Source of the DNA: Marinobacter zhejiangensis
GTDB lineage: Bacteria; Pseudomonadota; Gammaproteobacteria; Pseudomonadales; Oleiphilaceae
DNA: 64,000 nucleotides
Assembly (NCBI RefSeq): GCF_900114775.1
Contig: NZ_FOUE01000001.1
Span: 744,001-808,000, forward strand
Reading direction: 5' to 3'
Translations under genes and position numbers: made by a program
In this document: one piece after another, positions 44,238 to 52,707 of the stretch
Layout of the letters: each line of letters begins with the position of its first letter
How positions within the stretch are numbered: the first letter of the stretch is position 1
The notes under the pieces: generated by a model
Told to the model about the DNA's origin: nothing
Seen by the model: only the letters and a program-made list of their open reading frames with translations
Database searches by the model: none

Positions 44238-44489
44238 ATGAAGCATAACGAGAACAAGACTCTGCAAAGAGAGCAAAGCGACCGAGCCGTTGAGCTTGGC
44301 CAGCATGAGAGCGTTCGCTCCCATGTTCACCGCCGCCTGAATGATGAGGTGGACCGGCTGGAACGCCGCATCGAAACTTTACGGCTGACCAAAGCCCCCC
44401 ACACCGCCATCATGATTTCCGCCTATGAGCGCATGATTGACCGCAAGAAGGGCTTCATTCAAAGCCTGGATTCCGGAAGTCTCAACTGA
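44238..44489 (+). CDS. Uncharacterised small charged protein
   Basis: An 83-residue, highly charged, helical protein with a heptad-like stretch (RRLNDEVDRLERRIETLRLTKAPHTAIMISAYERMIDRKKGFIQSL) that could be a coiled coil or a nucleic-acid-associated helix. I recognise no family. Starts at 44217 and 44238 are both possible, and I prefer 44238 because GGATGAG precedes it. Its stop directly abuts the end of the convergent gene at 44490. Confidence 0.5.
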   Translation: MKHNENKTLQREQSDRAVELGQHESVRSHVHRRLNDEVDRLERRIETLRLTKAPHTAIMISAYERMIDRKKGFIQSLDSGSLN

Positions 44490-45530
44490 CTACTGACGTT
44501 CCGCCAGGGTGATGGCGTCATAGCGGTAGGCCTCGTCACCCGCCTGGAGACGACCGCAATAGGCTGGGTTATCCACGTCATCCGTGTCAGGGTTTGCATC
44601 GTCATCGTATTGGTTGGGCTCGCCGTTGGAGATATAGATGCGTACTTCCGAGAGGGGGTAATCCAGCTCGACGCGGATGCAGTCCAGCGATTCGGTATCC
44701 AGGATGATGCCGCTGTCCTTGAGGAACAGGGTGTCGGTCTTGTCCATCACCAGATCTTGACGCAGTTCCATATCACCCAGGGTGCGGCTGGCGAAACTGA
44801 CGATGGTGTACTCCGGGGCATTGTAGCCGAGGCTGCTGAACTGCAGCGCGTCGAACTGGCTGCTGGAGGTCAGGCTGGTCAATTCCTGGGTGCTGGCCAG
44901 ATCGTCCCCGTCGTTGTTTCGCGCCACATACTGGATCACCCGGAACACTTTCTCATAACCTGCCGCGCCGTTGGCGTCGCTCGGCGTGTAGTTCCAGTAA
45001 AGGGTGTCATAAATCCACTGACGGTTGGCGAGCGGTTCGCCGGTATTGGTGGCGGCCTGGTCGGCAAAGCGAATGGCTGCACCGTTGGCGCGGGTGTTGT
45101 AAGTGCCGGGTACGGTCGCGTCGATCAGGTCTTCAATGTGCTGGCGTCCGACGTTGAAGTTTTCGACTTCCCGGGAAGCAATCACCTGGTTCATCAGATC
45201 CAGCGGGTTGCGTACCCGCTTGAAACCGTCGTCACTGGCGTTGCGGGTGTGGCCCAGAAAATGGTCAATATGGTCCCGCAGTGCGGTTGCCAGATCCTTG
45301 CTGGTGGTGTCGGCACCGTCAGCCGGTTCCAGTGCCCGGTAGACATCATAGAACCGGGTATGCTCAAGGTTGGCAGGTTTCCCTGCGGTGTCTTCGATGT
45401 CGAAGGTGGAGAACACCAGGTCCACGTTGGTGGCCGGGTTGAAGGCCGACTCACCACCATCGCTGCCGCCACAGCCGGGGGTCAGGGCAATGACGATGGG
45501 AAGGCTCAAAAACAGTGGGGAAATTCTCAT
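44490..45530 (-). CDS. Uncharacterised exported lipoprotein
   Basis: A 346-residue exported protein. The signal peptide ends ALTPGCGGSDGGES, an acceptable though atypical lipobox, followed by the Gly/Ser-rich linker of a lipoprotein. The body is rich in Asn, Asp and Thr (NLEHTRFYDVYRALEPADGADTTSK; FDALQFSSLGYNAPEYTIVSFASRTLGDMELRQD) with acidic repeats like DDDANPDTDDVDNPAYC near the end, which might bind calcium. No family is recognised. It is divergent from the hybrid kinase gene. Confidence 0.65.
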   Translation of the reverse strand: MRISPLFLSLPIVIALTPGCGGSDGGESAFNPATNVDLVFSTFDIEDTAGKPANLEHTRFYDVYRALEPADGADTTSKDLATALRDHIDHFLGHTRNASDDGFKRVRNPLDLMNQVIASREVENFNVGRQHIEDLIDATVPGTYNTRANGAAIRFADQAATNTGEPLANRQWIYDTLYWNYTPSDANGAAGYEKVFRVIQYVARNNDGDDLASTQELTSLTSSSQFDALQFSSLGYNAPEYTIVSFASRTLGDMELRQDLVMDKTDTLFLKDSGIILDTESLDCIRVELDYPLSEVRIYISNGEPNQYDDDANPDTDDVDNPAYCGRLQAGDEAYRYDAITLAERQ

Positions 45531-45670
45531 TCAAGGCATCCCTGAGGTGCGCAGGCACCAATTACGCGCTAAAGTGGTGAAGGGCGTGATGAATCATAAT
45601 AACAGGCGCCCGGTTGCTATCCGTAACCCTAGAGAAATAATCGGGTATCTTCCCGCGCGGAGATCACATT

Positions 45671-48600
45671 TTGCATTATCGGGCCTTCCCCGCTGGCTTG
45701 TCGTGGCTGATGTTATTGCTGTCCCTGTTCGTGACAACAGCTGTTGCTGGCGAAAACTGTTCCAGCCGACCACTGGTGCTGTCCGACCGTGATGCGTCCT
45801 ATAACCTGAGTCACTGTGTCTGGTACCTGGAGGATCCGGGGCAATCCCTGACCCTCGCCGATGTCCGTGACGAGCAGCAACACCCGTTTACCCTCCACGA
45901 AGGCAGTGTGCTGAACTTCGGCTATACCGAATCGGCCTATTGGGTCCGCTACGACCTGCTGAGGCGGGGTTCCAGTAGCGCAGACGAGTGGGTGCTGGAG
46001 CTGGCCCTGCCGCTAGTGGACAACGTTGAGCTCTACGTCGTTCGTGACGGTGTGGTGGTTGACCGGCAACAGGCAGGGTATGCGACGGACCTGAAACAGC
46101 GGGCACTGGCGGTGCCGAACCCGGGCTTTGTGCTGGAGCTCGAGCGGGATGTGGAGACTCGGGTCTATCTCCGGGTATTCAGCAAGAATACTTTTCGGCT
46201 GCCAATTACTGTCTGGCACCCTGCCCGTTACCTGGAAAAAGTGGCGGTTGAGGAGGCTTTCCGGGGCATCCTGTTAGGTACCATCATAGGCATACTAGCC
46301 TACAACCTGTTTGTGGCAGTGTCCGCCCGCGAACGCAGCAATATCTACTATGTACTCTATCTGCTGATCGCCGTTACCTTCATCATGACCGAGCAGGTTC
46401 ACGGGCTCCAGTTGTTTGGCGAGCGCCCCTGGTTCCTGGACAAGCAATACCTCCACCTGCAAATCATCGCGACCTGGTTCTTCGGGTTGCTGATGGCTCG
46501 CTCCCTGCTGGAAACCGAGCGGCGATCCCCGGATCTGGACCAGGTGATCCGGGTGTGTATGTACACCGTGGTGGCAAGTTTCCTGCTGGCATTGGTTGTG
46601 CCCTACCACACCGCCATGCAATGGACGGTCCTGATGTCCATCGCGCTCAGTGTGGTGATGATCATCGTCAGTTTCCTGTCCTGGCGTCATTACAACCCGG
46701 CGGCAAAATCCTACTTCTATGCCTGGACTGTCGCGCTCACCGGGTTCTGCATCTACGCCTTCACCGTGATGGGCTTTCTGCCACTCAATATCTTTACCGC
46801 CCATAGCAGCCAGATCGGGTTGGCAGGCCAGATTATCCTGTTTTCATTTTCCCTGGCTGACCGGATCAAGCTGGTTCAGGGCGAGGCGCTGAACTGGAAC
46901 CAGCGGGCGGTAGCCAACCTGCGGCAATACCGCTCGCTGTTCGACAACGCAGCCGAAGGCCTGTTCCAGATGTCCATTGGACGGCGGTTTTTGACCGCCA
47001 ATGCCGCCATGGCGGACCTGCTCGGCTACGCCAGCAGTGCGCAGCTGTTGGCCGCCAACCCGGATGTACTGGATACCTGTTTTGTTGACGAAACACTGCG
47101 TCGGCAGATTGTGGATCAACTGCAGGCAACGGGGGGTGTAAAGGGTGTTGAGGCCCGCTATATCACCTGCCAGGGTGAGGAGCGCTGGGCAACCATTTCC
47201 CTGCATACGCTGTATAACGAAGACGGTGAGCCGGTCTGTCTGGAAGGCACCTGCATCGACGCCACCGAACGCCACCATCGCCAGAAGATTGAGAAGGAAC
47301 GGGAACAGGAGCGTCTGGAAAAAGAGCTGGCCCGAAATTCCGCCGCTGCTAAAAGCCAGTTCCTGGCCAATATGAGTCACGAGATCCGAACGCCGCTGGC
47401 GGCCATCATCGGCTATGGCGAAACCTTGCTGGACCCGGAATTGAGCGACGAGGAAAAGCGTAACAGCGCTGAAACCGTGGTACGTAGTGGCCATCACCTT
47501 CTGGAGCTGGTGAATGACATTCTTGATCACTCCAAGATTGATGCGAACAAACTGGCGGTGGATGTGGTGACCGTGAACCTGCCGGAGCTGCTGGATGAAC
47601 TTCGCGCCTTCTTTGAGCCCAGAGCCCAGGAAAAAGGCTTGGAATTCAGCATTACCTGCGAATTCCCGTTGCCCGAAACGATCCATACAGACCCGACAAG
47701 ATTTCGCCAAATTGTCATTAACTTGTGTGGAAATGCGCTTAAATTTACGGAAAAAGGTTCTATTTCCCTGGCGGTTCGCTGTGAGCGCGAGGCCAGGAAG
47801 CTGTATGTCCGGGTGGTGGATACCGGCATTGGCATGAAGCCGGAGCAGATGCAGCGGCTGTTTGACCCCTTCGCCCAGGGCAGCGCTGCGATCTCCCGCC
47901 AGTATGGCGGTACCGGCCTGGGCCTGAGCATTTCCCGGCGTTTGGCGGAGTTGTTGGGCGGCTCCATCGTGGCCGACAGCACCTACGGTCAGGGCAGTGA
48001 TTTTGAAGTCAACATAGCGACTGGCCCGCTTGAGGATGTGAACTTCCTCCGTAATTCTTCAGAATTGAGCCAACGCCGGCAGTTGTCACTGGTGGCGGCG
48101 CCAAAACTGGCCGGCCGGGTGCTCTGTGCCGAGGACAATGAGGTGAACCGCAAGCTGGTGAGCCTGTTGTTGGAGCGGACCGGGGTTGAACTGGTGCATG
48201 TTGGCAACGGCGTGGAGGTGCTGGATGCGGCTCTCAACGAGCGCTTTGACCTGATCCTGATGGACATCCAGATGCCAGTGCTTAACGGCCGTGATGCTAC
48301 CGTGGCCCTGCGGGAGGCTGGGGTCAGTGTGCCAATCATCGCCTTGACCGCGAACGTCATGGCTGAGGATATCGAAGACTATCGCAAGGCCGGGTTCAAC
48401 GCACACCTGGCCAAGCCAATCGACAAGCGCCGTTTCTACGAACTGTTGTCCCGTTACCTGAGGGTGGCCATTGAAAATGGTCACCCGTCCGACCGCCATT
48501 ATCAGGGCCTGGTGCTGGTGGCGGAAGACAACAATGACAATCGTGCCCTGGTGACACGCTTGCTGACCCGGCTAGGGCTGGAGGTTTTGTCAGTTGCTGC

Positions 48601-49177
48601 TGGGGATGAGGCGGTCAAGACAGCGCTGGCGAAGCCGGTCAAACTGGTCCTGATGGATCGCCATATGCCGGGTATGGATGGTGTGGCGGCAACTCGCCTG
48701 ATGCGGCAGGCGGGCTTCCGTCGACCGATCATTGCCTTCAGTGCTGGTGATGAACGGGAAATTGATGAGCTGGTTCAGGCCGGCTGCGAAGGTGTGCTGA
48801 CCAAGCCCATAGACCAGCGGCGTCTGGTGGCCATCCTTGACCGCTACTTGTCGCAGCAGGCCGTGGCTCCGGTTGATGACGCCTGCGACGAGGGCATTCA
48901 GCGTCTGGTGGAGCAGTTTCTCGCCGGGTTGGGTGAGCGTGAGGCGGTGATGCAGGCCGCGTTGGCGGCCAAGGATAAGCAAGCGCTTCAGCGTGAGTCC
49001 CATCAGATCAAGGGTACCGCTGGGGCCATGGGGTATCCGGCGATGACTCGCCAGGCCGGCGCGTTGGAGCAGCGCCTAAAATCCGAGCATGTGGACTGGG
49101 ACGAGGTCGGTGAACAGTTGGTGGTGCTCAGCGGAATGATCGATCAGGCCCTGAAATCTGGTGCTACCAGGGCGTGA
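45671..49177 (+). CDS. Hybrid sensor histidine kinase, 7TMR-DISM type with PAS, two receivers and Hpt
   Basis: An 1168-residue phosphorelay protein. Signal peptide, a 7TMR-DISMED2-type extracellular domain (~30-185), seven TM segments (~200-400), PAS (~415-540), HisKA with H570 in SHEIRTPLAAI, HATPase (NLCGNALKF, DTGIG, GTGLGLS), REC1 with D865 in LILMDIQMP, REC2 with D996 in LVLMDRHMP, and a C-terminal Hpt with H1111 in HQIKGTAG. Such kinases sense an extracellular ligand, often a carbohydrate. The TTG start at 45671 has GGAG eight bases upstream and gives an intact signal peptide. It heads an operon with a membrane protein and a CheY-like receiver. Confidence 0.93.
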   Translation: MHYRAFPAGLSWLMLLLSLFVTTAVAGENCSSRPLVLSDRDASYNLSHCVWYLEDPGQSLTLADVRDEQQHPFTLHEGSVLNFGYTESAYWVRYDLLRRGSSSADEWVLELALPLVDNVELYVVRDGVVVDRQQAGYATDLKQRALAVPNPGFVLELERDVETRVYLRVFSKNTFRLPITVWHPARYLEKVAVEEAFRGILLGTIIGILAYNLFVAVSARERSNIYYVLYLLIAVTFIMTEQVHGLQLFGERPWFLDKQYLHLQIIATWFFGLLMARSLLETERRSPDLDQVIRVCMYTVVASFLLALVVPYHTAMQWTVLMSIALSVVMIIVSFLSWRHYNPAAKSYFYAWTVALTGFCIYAFTVMGFLPLNIFTAHSSQIGLAGQIILFSFSLADRIKLVQGEALNWNQRAVANLRQYRSLFDNAAEGLFQMSIGRRFLTANAAMADLLGYASSAQLLAANPDVLDTCFVDETLRRQIVDQLQATGGVKGVEARYITCQGEERWATISLHTLYNEDGEPVCLEGTCIDATERHHRQKIEKEREQERLEKELARNSAAAKSQFLANMSHEIRTPLAAIIGYGETLLDPELSDEEKRNSAETVVRSGHHLLELVNDILDHSKIDANKLAVDVVTVNLPELLDELRAFFEPRAQEKGLEFSITCEFPLPETIHTDPTRFRQIVINLCGNALKFTEKGSISLAVRCEREARKLYVRVVDTGIGMKPEQMQRLFDPFAQGSAAISRQYGGTGLGLSISRRLAELLGGSIVADSTYGQGSDFEVNIATGPLEDVNFLRNSSELSQRRQLSLVAAPKLAGRVLCAEDNEVNRKLVSLLLERTGVELVHVGNGVEVLDAALNERFDLILMDIQMPVLNGRDATVALREAGVSVPIIALTANVMAEDIEDYRKAGFNAHLAKPIDKRRFYELLSRYLRVAIENGHPSDRHYQGLVLVAEDNNDNRALVTRLLTRLGLEVLSVAAGDEAVKTALAKPVKLVLMDRHMPGMDGVAATRLMRQAGFRRPIIAFSAGDEREIDELVQAGCEGVLTKPIDQRRLVAILDRYLSQQAVAPVDDACDEGIQRLVEQFLAGLGEREAVMQAALAAKDKQALQRESHQIKGTAGAMGYPAMTRQAGALEQRLKSEHVDWDEVGEQLVVLSGMIDQALKSGATRA

Positions 49178-49214
49178 ACCGTAACGACAGGATAGGATAA
49201 AAGGAAGGCAGAGT

Positions 49215-49760
49215 ATGACAGAGAATCACCCTCGCCAGGACGGGCAGTCGCTGAGCATGATGTATGGTACTTACGCTGACGTGCTGTTCGTGCTGTTTCC
49301 GTTTCTGGTCATTGTCATGCAGCGGTTGTGGGACGGCGAAGTGCAGGATGTCTTGCTCCGCCCGGACCTGAGTATAGCTGCAGCCATTCTGGGCGGGCTG
49401 GCCATCGGTAAGTTCGTCCTCGGGCTGGTCACCGAGCGGAGCTTGGGGCGCTATAAGGAACGCATTGTTTTCTTCATCGCCCTGACCCTGTTCGTGGTCA
49501 TGGGGCCGGCGATCATTCTTCTTCTCAGCATCGTTGGTGGCACTGATGTTCCAGGGTTTGTGGCGTTCCTCCAGCCGGTGTTACTGATTGTTTCCATTTC
49601 GCTCTACACGACGGCAATCAGCATCAGTAACATGCTGACTAAGGATAAAGAGGTTCCTGGAGCTATGCCTGACCAAGGCAATGCTCCAACCCCTGCCACC
49701 CATGCCGTCGTCCACGAGCCGCTATCCATTCCCCGCCGAAACAACAGCGATGGGGTCTGA
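49215..49760 (+). CDS. Four-TM membrane protein in the signalling operon
   Basis: A 181-residue inner-membrane protein of unknown function with four hydrophobic segments (YADVLFVLFPFLVIVMQ; IAAAILGGLAIGKFVLGLV; RIVFFIALTLFVVMGPAIILLLSIV; FVAFLQPVLLIVSISLYTTAISI) and a polar C-terminal tail rich in Pro and Ala. It starts 37 bases after the hybrid kinase, with AAGGAAGG upstream, and the receiver gene starts 40 bases after it. The context suggests a partner in signal input. Confidence 0.7.
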   Translation: MTENHPRQDGQSLSMMYGTYADVLFVLFPFLVIVMQRLWDGEVQDVLLRPDLSIAAAILGGLAIGKFVLGLVTERSLGRYKERIVFFIALTLFVVMGPAIILLLSIVGGTDVPGFVAFLQPVLLIVSISLYTTAISISNMLTKDKEVPGAMPDQGNAPTPATHAVVHEPLSIPRRNNSDGV

Positions 49761-49800
49761 GTGGTCCGGCAGGGAAAAAAACAAGACAGAGGTAGGTTTT

Positions 49801-50220
49801 ATGCATAATTTGAAAGTGATGGTGGTTGAGGATGAACCGGTCATGCGGGAGATGCTTCGGGACATGCTCTACCAGGCCGGCGCCTGCCGGGTTGTGGAAA
49901 GCGAGGATGTACAGGGCGCGCGTGAGGTCTTTAAGGCAGACAGCTATCAGATTGTGATGCTCGATCTTGGCCTACCGGATGGTGATGGCCATGAACTGAT
50001 GAAGGAGTTCAAAGCTGTTAATCCGGGGCAGCATGTGGTGCTGGTGACCGCCGACGACTCTATTGAAAGTATTCAAAAAGCCATCAGTGCCGGTGCCAAT
50101 GGCTACGTGGTGAAACCCTACTCTCAGGAAAAGATCCACGATGTAATCAACAACTATGCCATGATCCACGGCGGGGATCATGGCATCGGTATTCCGGCTG
50201 GTCTGAACCGGAAGCATTAA
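49801..50220 (+). CDS. Stand-alone CheY-like response regulator
   Basis: A 139-residue single receiver domain: VMVVEDEPVMREMLRDML (acidic pocket EDE), the phosphoacceptor Asp in IVMLDLGLPDGDG, the switch Thr in VVLVTADDS, and the lysine in YVVKPYS. It has no output domain, so it works by protein contact or as a phosphate carrier. The Hpt domain of the kinase upstream is the obvious phosphodonor. I start at ATG 49801 (MHNLKVMVVEDE), because the longer frame overlaps the preceding gene. A 10-bp inverted repeat (50158-50184) lies in its last codons. Confidence 0.87.
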   Translation: MHNLKVMVVEDEPVMREMLRDMLYQAGACRVVESEDVQGAREVFKADSYQIVMLDLGLPDGDGHELMKEFKAVNPGQHVVLVTADDSIESIQKAISAGANGYVVKPYSQEKIHDVINNYAMIHGGDHGIGIPAGLNRKH

Positions 50221-50224
50221 GGGG

Positions 50225-50497
50225 TCAGGCGACCTGGCGTGCAATCCAGGAGTTGTATCGGGTGGCCAGGGCCCGGACGTAGCGTGCTTCGTCACCGTCC
50301 AGTCCGCTGAGCACGCCCTTGAAAATCCAGCCCCGCTCGTACACGCCGAGCACCCGTTGCTCGTCATCGAGGTTGACTCGCTGATTGAGTTTTCCACAGA
50401 TGGCGTCCAGCAGCGGCAGCTTGTTGGGGCGGCGAATCGGTGCCTGGCGCTGACTAACCGTTGTGCCGGTGGTGCGCTTGGTAGGTTGTCTTCTCAT
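50225..50497 (-). CDS. Small basic uncharacterised protein
   Basis: A 90-residue basic protein. The N-terminal 28 residues are Arg/Thr/Pro-rich and probably disordered (MRRQPTKRTTGTTVSQRQAPIRRPNK), followed by a helical domain (LLDAICGKLNQRVNLDDEQRVLGVYERGWIFKGVLSGLDGDEARYVRALATRYNSWIARQ). AAGGAG lies seven bases before the ATG, supporting a real gene. I recognise no family. It ends five bases from the convergent receiver gene. Confidence 0.6.
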   Translation of the reverse strand: MRRQPTKRTTGTTVSQRQAPIRRPNKLPLLDAICGKLNQRVNLDDEQRVLGVYERGWIFKGVLSGLDGDEARYVRALATRYNSWIARQVA

Positions 50498-51074
50498 GGC
50501 GTTCTCCTTGTTGTTTGCTGCTGCAAATATCCCCGTGCGTTTACAACCGGGGCTTAACAGGGAGAAGCTTGACCCGGTTGCTCGACGGCTCCCGGGATTG
50601 ACCGAAAGCCGCTAGTTTTCCAGCACCATGGCACGAACAATCTGCCGGTTGGGGCAGAGCTCGTTCTGGGCGATGACTGGATGGTTTAAAACTGTTGGCA
50701 TTGGTCTCTCGTTGGACGTCTGGCAAAAATAGCGTTCAGTTGATCCGGCAGTGTATCGCTTGCACGTTGGTTTGCAAGTGGGCAGTTGTACGCACGCTGA
50801 TGGCATCGGTTTTTCCGTAGCGGCAAACCCGTACAGACCTGCTTTCGGGGAATGACCATAATTCGTCCTGTCACGTGTTTTACGTTGTGCAATCCTCGAT
50901 GCTCTCCGCAAGGCGTCGAATGGATCTCTCCTTTTGTAACGCAGCCGCCTGGTTGCGTTTTTTTTTGTCTCGGGTTTCCCGTAACGGCTACTGACTACAT
51001 CCATTGGCAGCTCGAATGGCGATAATGTGATCACTTGATTCATTAATCGACGATTGAGGTTGAAACCGAAAAAA
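50498..51074. other. 577-bp intergenic region with orphan terminator and probable small RNA
   Basis: No convincing long gene lies here. The 166-codon minus-strand frame (50612-51112) crosses the terminator below and has an unnatural composition. A 29-codon minus-strand frame (50612-50701) has GAGAG before its ATG and could be a small peptide. A strong + strand terminator ends at 50966, although no + strand gene starts between 50220 and 50938, which points to a non-coding transcript ending there. Several GGA-containing sites precede the terminator. Confidence 0.5.
50938..50966 (+). terminator. Strong intrinsic terminator with no upstream gene
   Basis: AACGCAGCC (50938-50946) pairs with GGTTGCGTT (50951-50959), with one G-T pair, a GCCT loop, and an unbroken run of nine T at 50958-50966. 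Read in the opposite direction there is no T run, so it works on the + strand. Confidence 0.85.
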
Positions 51075-51320
51075 ATGGAAAGTGAGCGGGGTTCCGTCAG
51101 TAAATTTCGCAAATTCCGTAAAGACCTGTTAATTGAGGCCGTCCTGTTTCTGGTGATGCTGGGCTATTTCCTGGCGGCAGAAAGCCACAGCGTGGGCGAG
51201 AACCTCAACATGACCGTGGTAGGCGCAGCCATTATTGCGGTTTGGACCTGCTGGACGCTGGCAACAGCCCGAGATGGGCTGGAGTGGGTTGCAGCCCGGG
51301 TTCGTCGCCGGGTCGTTTAG
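51075..51320 (+). CDS. Small two-TM membrane protein
   Basis: An 81-residue membrane protein with a basic N terminus (KFRKFRKD) and two hydrophobic segments (LLIEAVLFLVMLGYFLAAESHS and MTVVGAAIIAVWTCWTLATA), ending in an Arg-rich tail. No family is recognised. The start is uncertain. ATG 51075 is used, but GAGG lies 15 bases upstream, and a TTG start further upstream is possible. Its stop overlaps the end of the convergent exonuclease gene by four bases. Confidence 0.55.
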   Translation: MESERGSVSKFRKFRKDLLIEAVLFLVMLGYFLAAESHSVGENLNMTVVGAAIIAVWTCWTLATARDGLEWVAARVRRRVV

Positions 51321-51853
51321 GCCGGTTGGCTGTGGTTTGACTCACTGTTGCCACCGAGAGGTGGGACGGTGAGTTCACACCAGGTTTCCCGCAGGATCAG
51401 TGCGTCGTTGGCCGCGCGGTGAACCGGCAGAGACAATCGCTGGATAACCTGCTGCCGTGTGGCAGACCAGGCTTTGACCTCTGCCGACGTCAGCAGCAGG
51501 GAAATGGATTCGAGCTGGAAGGCGGGCTGGAGGTTCGCTGCCCGGAAGAGCCGGTGTAACCAGAAGCTGTCAAAGGTCCAGGCATCACAGAACACATGGC
51601 CGTCCAGCAGGGTGTTGAGCTGGGTGGCAACCTCGGTGACCACGACGCCCTCCCGCTCGAGGGTTTCCCGGCTAATGCCGTGGATGCGCTCAGCGCTTTC
51701 CGACCAGTCTTTCCAAAGCACGTGGGGGCGAATCAGCCAGCTATGCAGGGTACCATCCGGCAGGCACAGCCCAACCTCTATCGGGTAGCTTGCAATCAGA
51801 TCCAGGCTGGATGCTTCGAAGTCGATAAATGCCGGGCTATGTTCGGTAGTCAT
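51317..51853 (-). CDS. DEDD-type 3'-5' exonuclease (DnaQ/RNase T fold)
   Basis: A 178-residue exonuclease. Exo I is FIDFEASSL (D-x-E), Exo II includes FCDAWTFDSFWLHRL (aspartates), and Exo III is HRAANDA (H-x4-D). IHGISRETLE is the usual segment between. The family trims DNA or RNA 3' ends; the small size suggests a stand-alone nuclease, not a polymerase subunit. I start at ATG 51853, since the 54 extra residues of the longer frame would run through the queC promoter region. Confidence 0.82.
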   Translation of the reverse strand: MTTEHSPAFIDFEASSLDLIASYPIEVGLCLPDGTLHSWLIRPHVLWKDWSESAERIHGISRETLEREGVVVTEVATQLNTLLDGHVFCDAWTFDSFWLHRLFRAANLQPAFQLESISLLLTSAEVKAWSATRQQVIQRLSLPVHRAANDALILRETWCELTVPPLGGNSESNHSQPA

Positions 51854-52038
51854 TCCGTAAGTTTTTTTATTTGTTGTGGAGCCGTCCACAGAGTGTAACC
51901 GTCCTGTCAAAGAGACGCGAATCCTATGCGGTTTTTCTCTAGGACCTGAATCCTGCCACAGCACTGTTACAATATGCGCACTGATCGCTTCATCGGCTGC
52001 ACGTTGGCAGCTCAACCGTTCCGTAAAGTGGGTCTTCC

Positions 52039-52707
52039 ATGAAAGAAACCGTAGTCGTCATCTATTCCGGGGGAATGGACTCCTTCACCCTGTTGCACAA
52101 GGCCCGGGCTGAAGGTTATGACGTCCATGCCCTGTCCTTCAATTATGGCCAGCGCCACGTCCGCGAATTGGATTGTGCCCGCGCGGTGTGTGAGCAGCTG
52201 GGTATTCCCCACCGGGTGATTGATATCCGCTCGCTCAGCGAAGTGATGGCCGGATCGGCCCTGACCGGCGAGGTGGAGGTGCCCGAAGGGCATTACCAGG
52301 AAGAGAACATGAAGACCACGGTGGTGCCCAACCGAAACATGATCCTGCTGTCGCTGGCAACCGGTTATGCGGTGACGGTTGAGGCACAGGCGGTATGGTT
52401 TGGCGCCCACGGCGGTGATCACGCCATTTACCCGGATTGTCGGCCGGAGTTCATGGAGAAGATGGATGCGGTTTGCCGGGTCGCTAACTACCACCCGGTG
52501 GCCATTGCCGCGCCGTATATTCGTGCCGACAAGAGCGAAATTCTGGCGGAAGGACTGGCTCTGGGACTTGATTACAGCCAGACCTGGACCTGTTACAACG
52601 GTCGTGACAAAGCCTGTGGCCGATGTGGCTCCTGCGTGGAACGGCTGGAGGCGTTCGCCAGCAACCAGTTGCCGGACCCGTTGAGCTACGAGGATGGAGT
52701 TCGCTGA
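52039..52707 (+). CDS. queC: 7-cyano-7-deazaguanine synthase
   Basis: A 222-residue enzyme that converts 7-carboxy-7-deazaguanine to preQ0 with ATP and ammonia in queuosine synthesis. The PP-loop is [15 protein letters not shown], with a methionine replacing the common leucine. The product-site block is [18 protein letters not shown], and the C-terminal zinc site is [16 protein letters not shown]. Its stop overlaps the queE start by one base (TGATG). queD is not in the window. Confidence 0.95.
   Translation: MKETVVVIYSGGMDSFTLLHKARAEGYDVHALSFNYGQRHVRELDCARAVCEQLGIPHRVIDIRSLSEVMAGSALTGEVEVPEGHYQEENMKTTVVPNRNMILLSLATGYAVTVEAQAVWFGAHGGDHAIYPDCRPEFMEKMDAVCRVANYHPVAIAAPYIRADKSEILAEGLALGLDYSQTWTCYNGRDKACGRCGSCVERLEAFASNQLPDPLSYEDGVR

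Noticed and set aside
50612..51112. 166-codon minus-strand frame in the intergenic region
   Set aside because: It crosses the strong plus-strand terminator and the start of the small membrane protein gene, lacks a ribosome site, and has no family resemblance.
51854..52015. 54-residue N-terminal extension of the exonuclease
   Set aside because: The extension is not conserved with exonuclease folds and overlaps the queC promoter region; the ATG at 51853 is at the first Exo motif.
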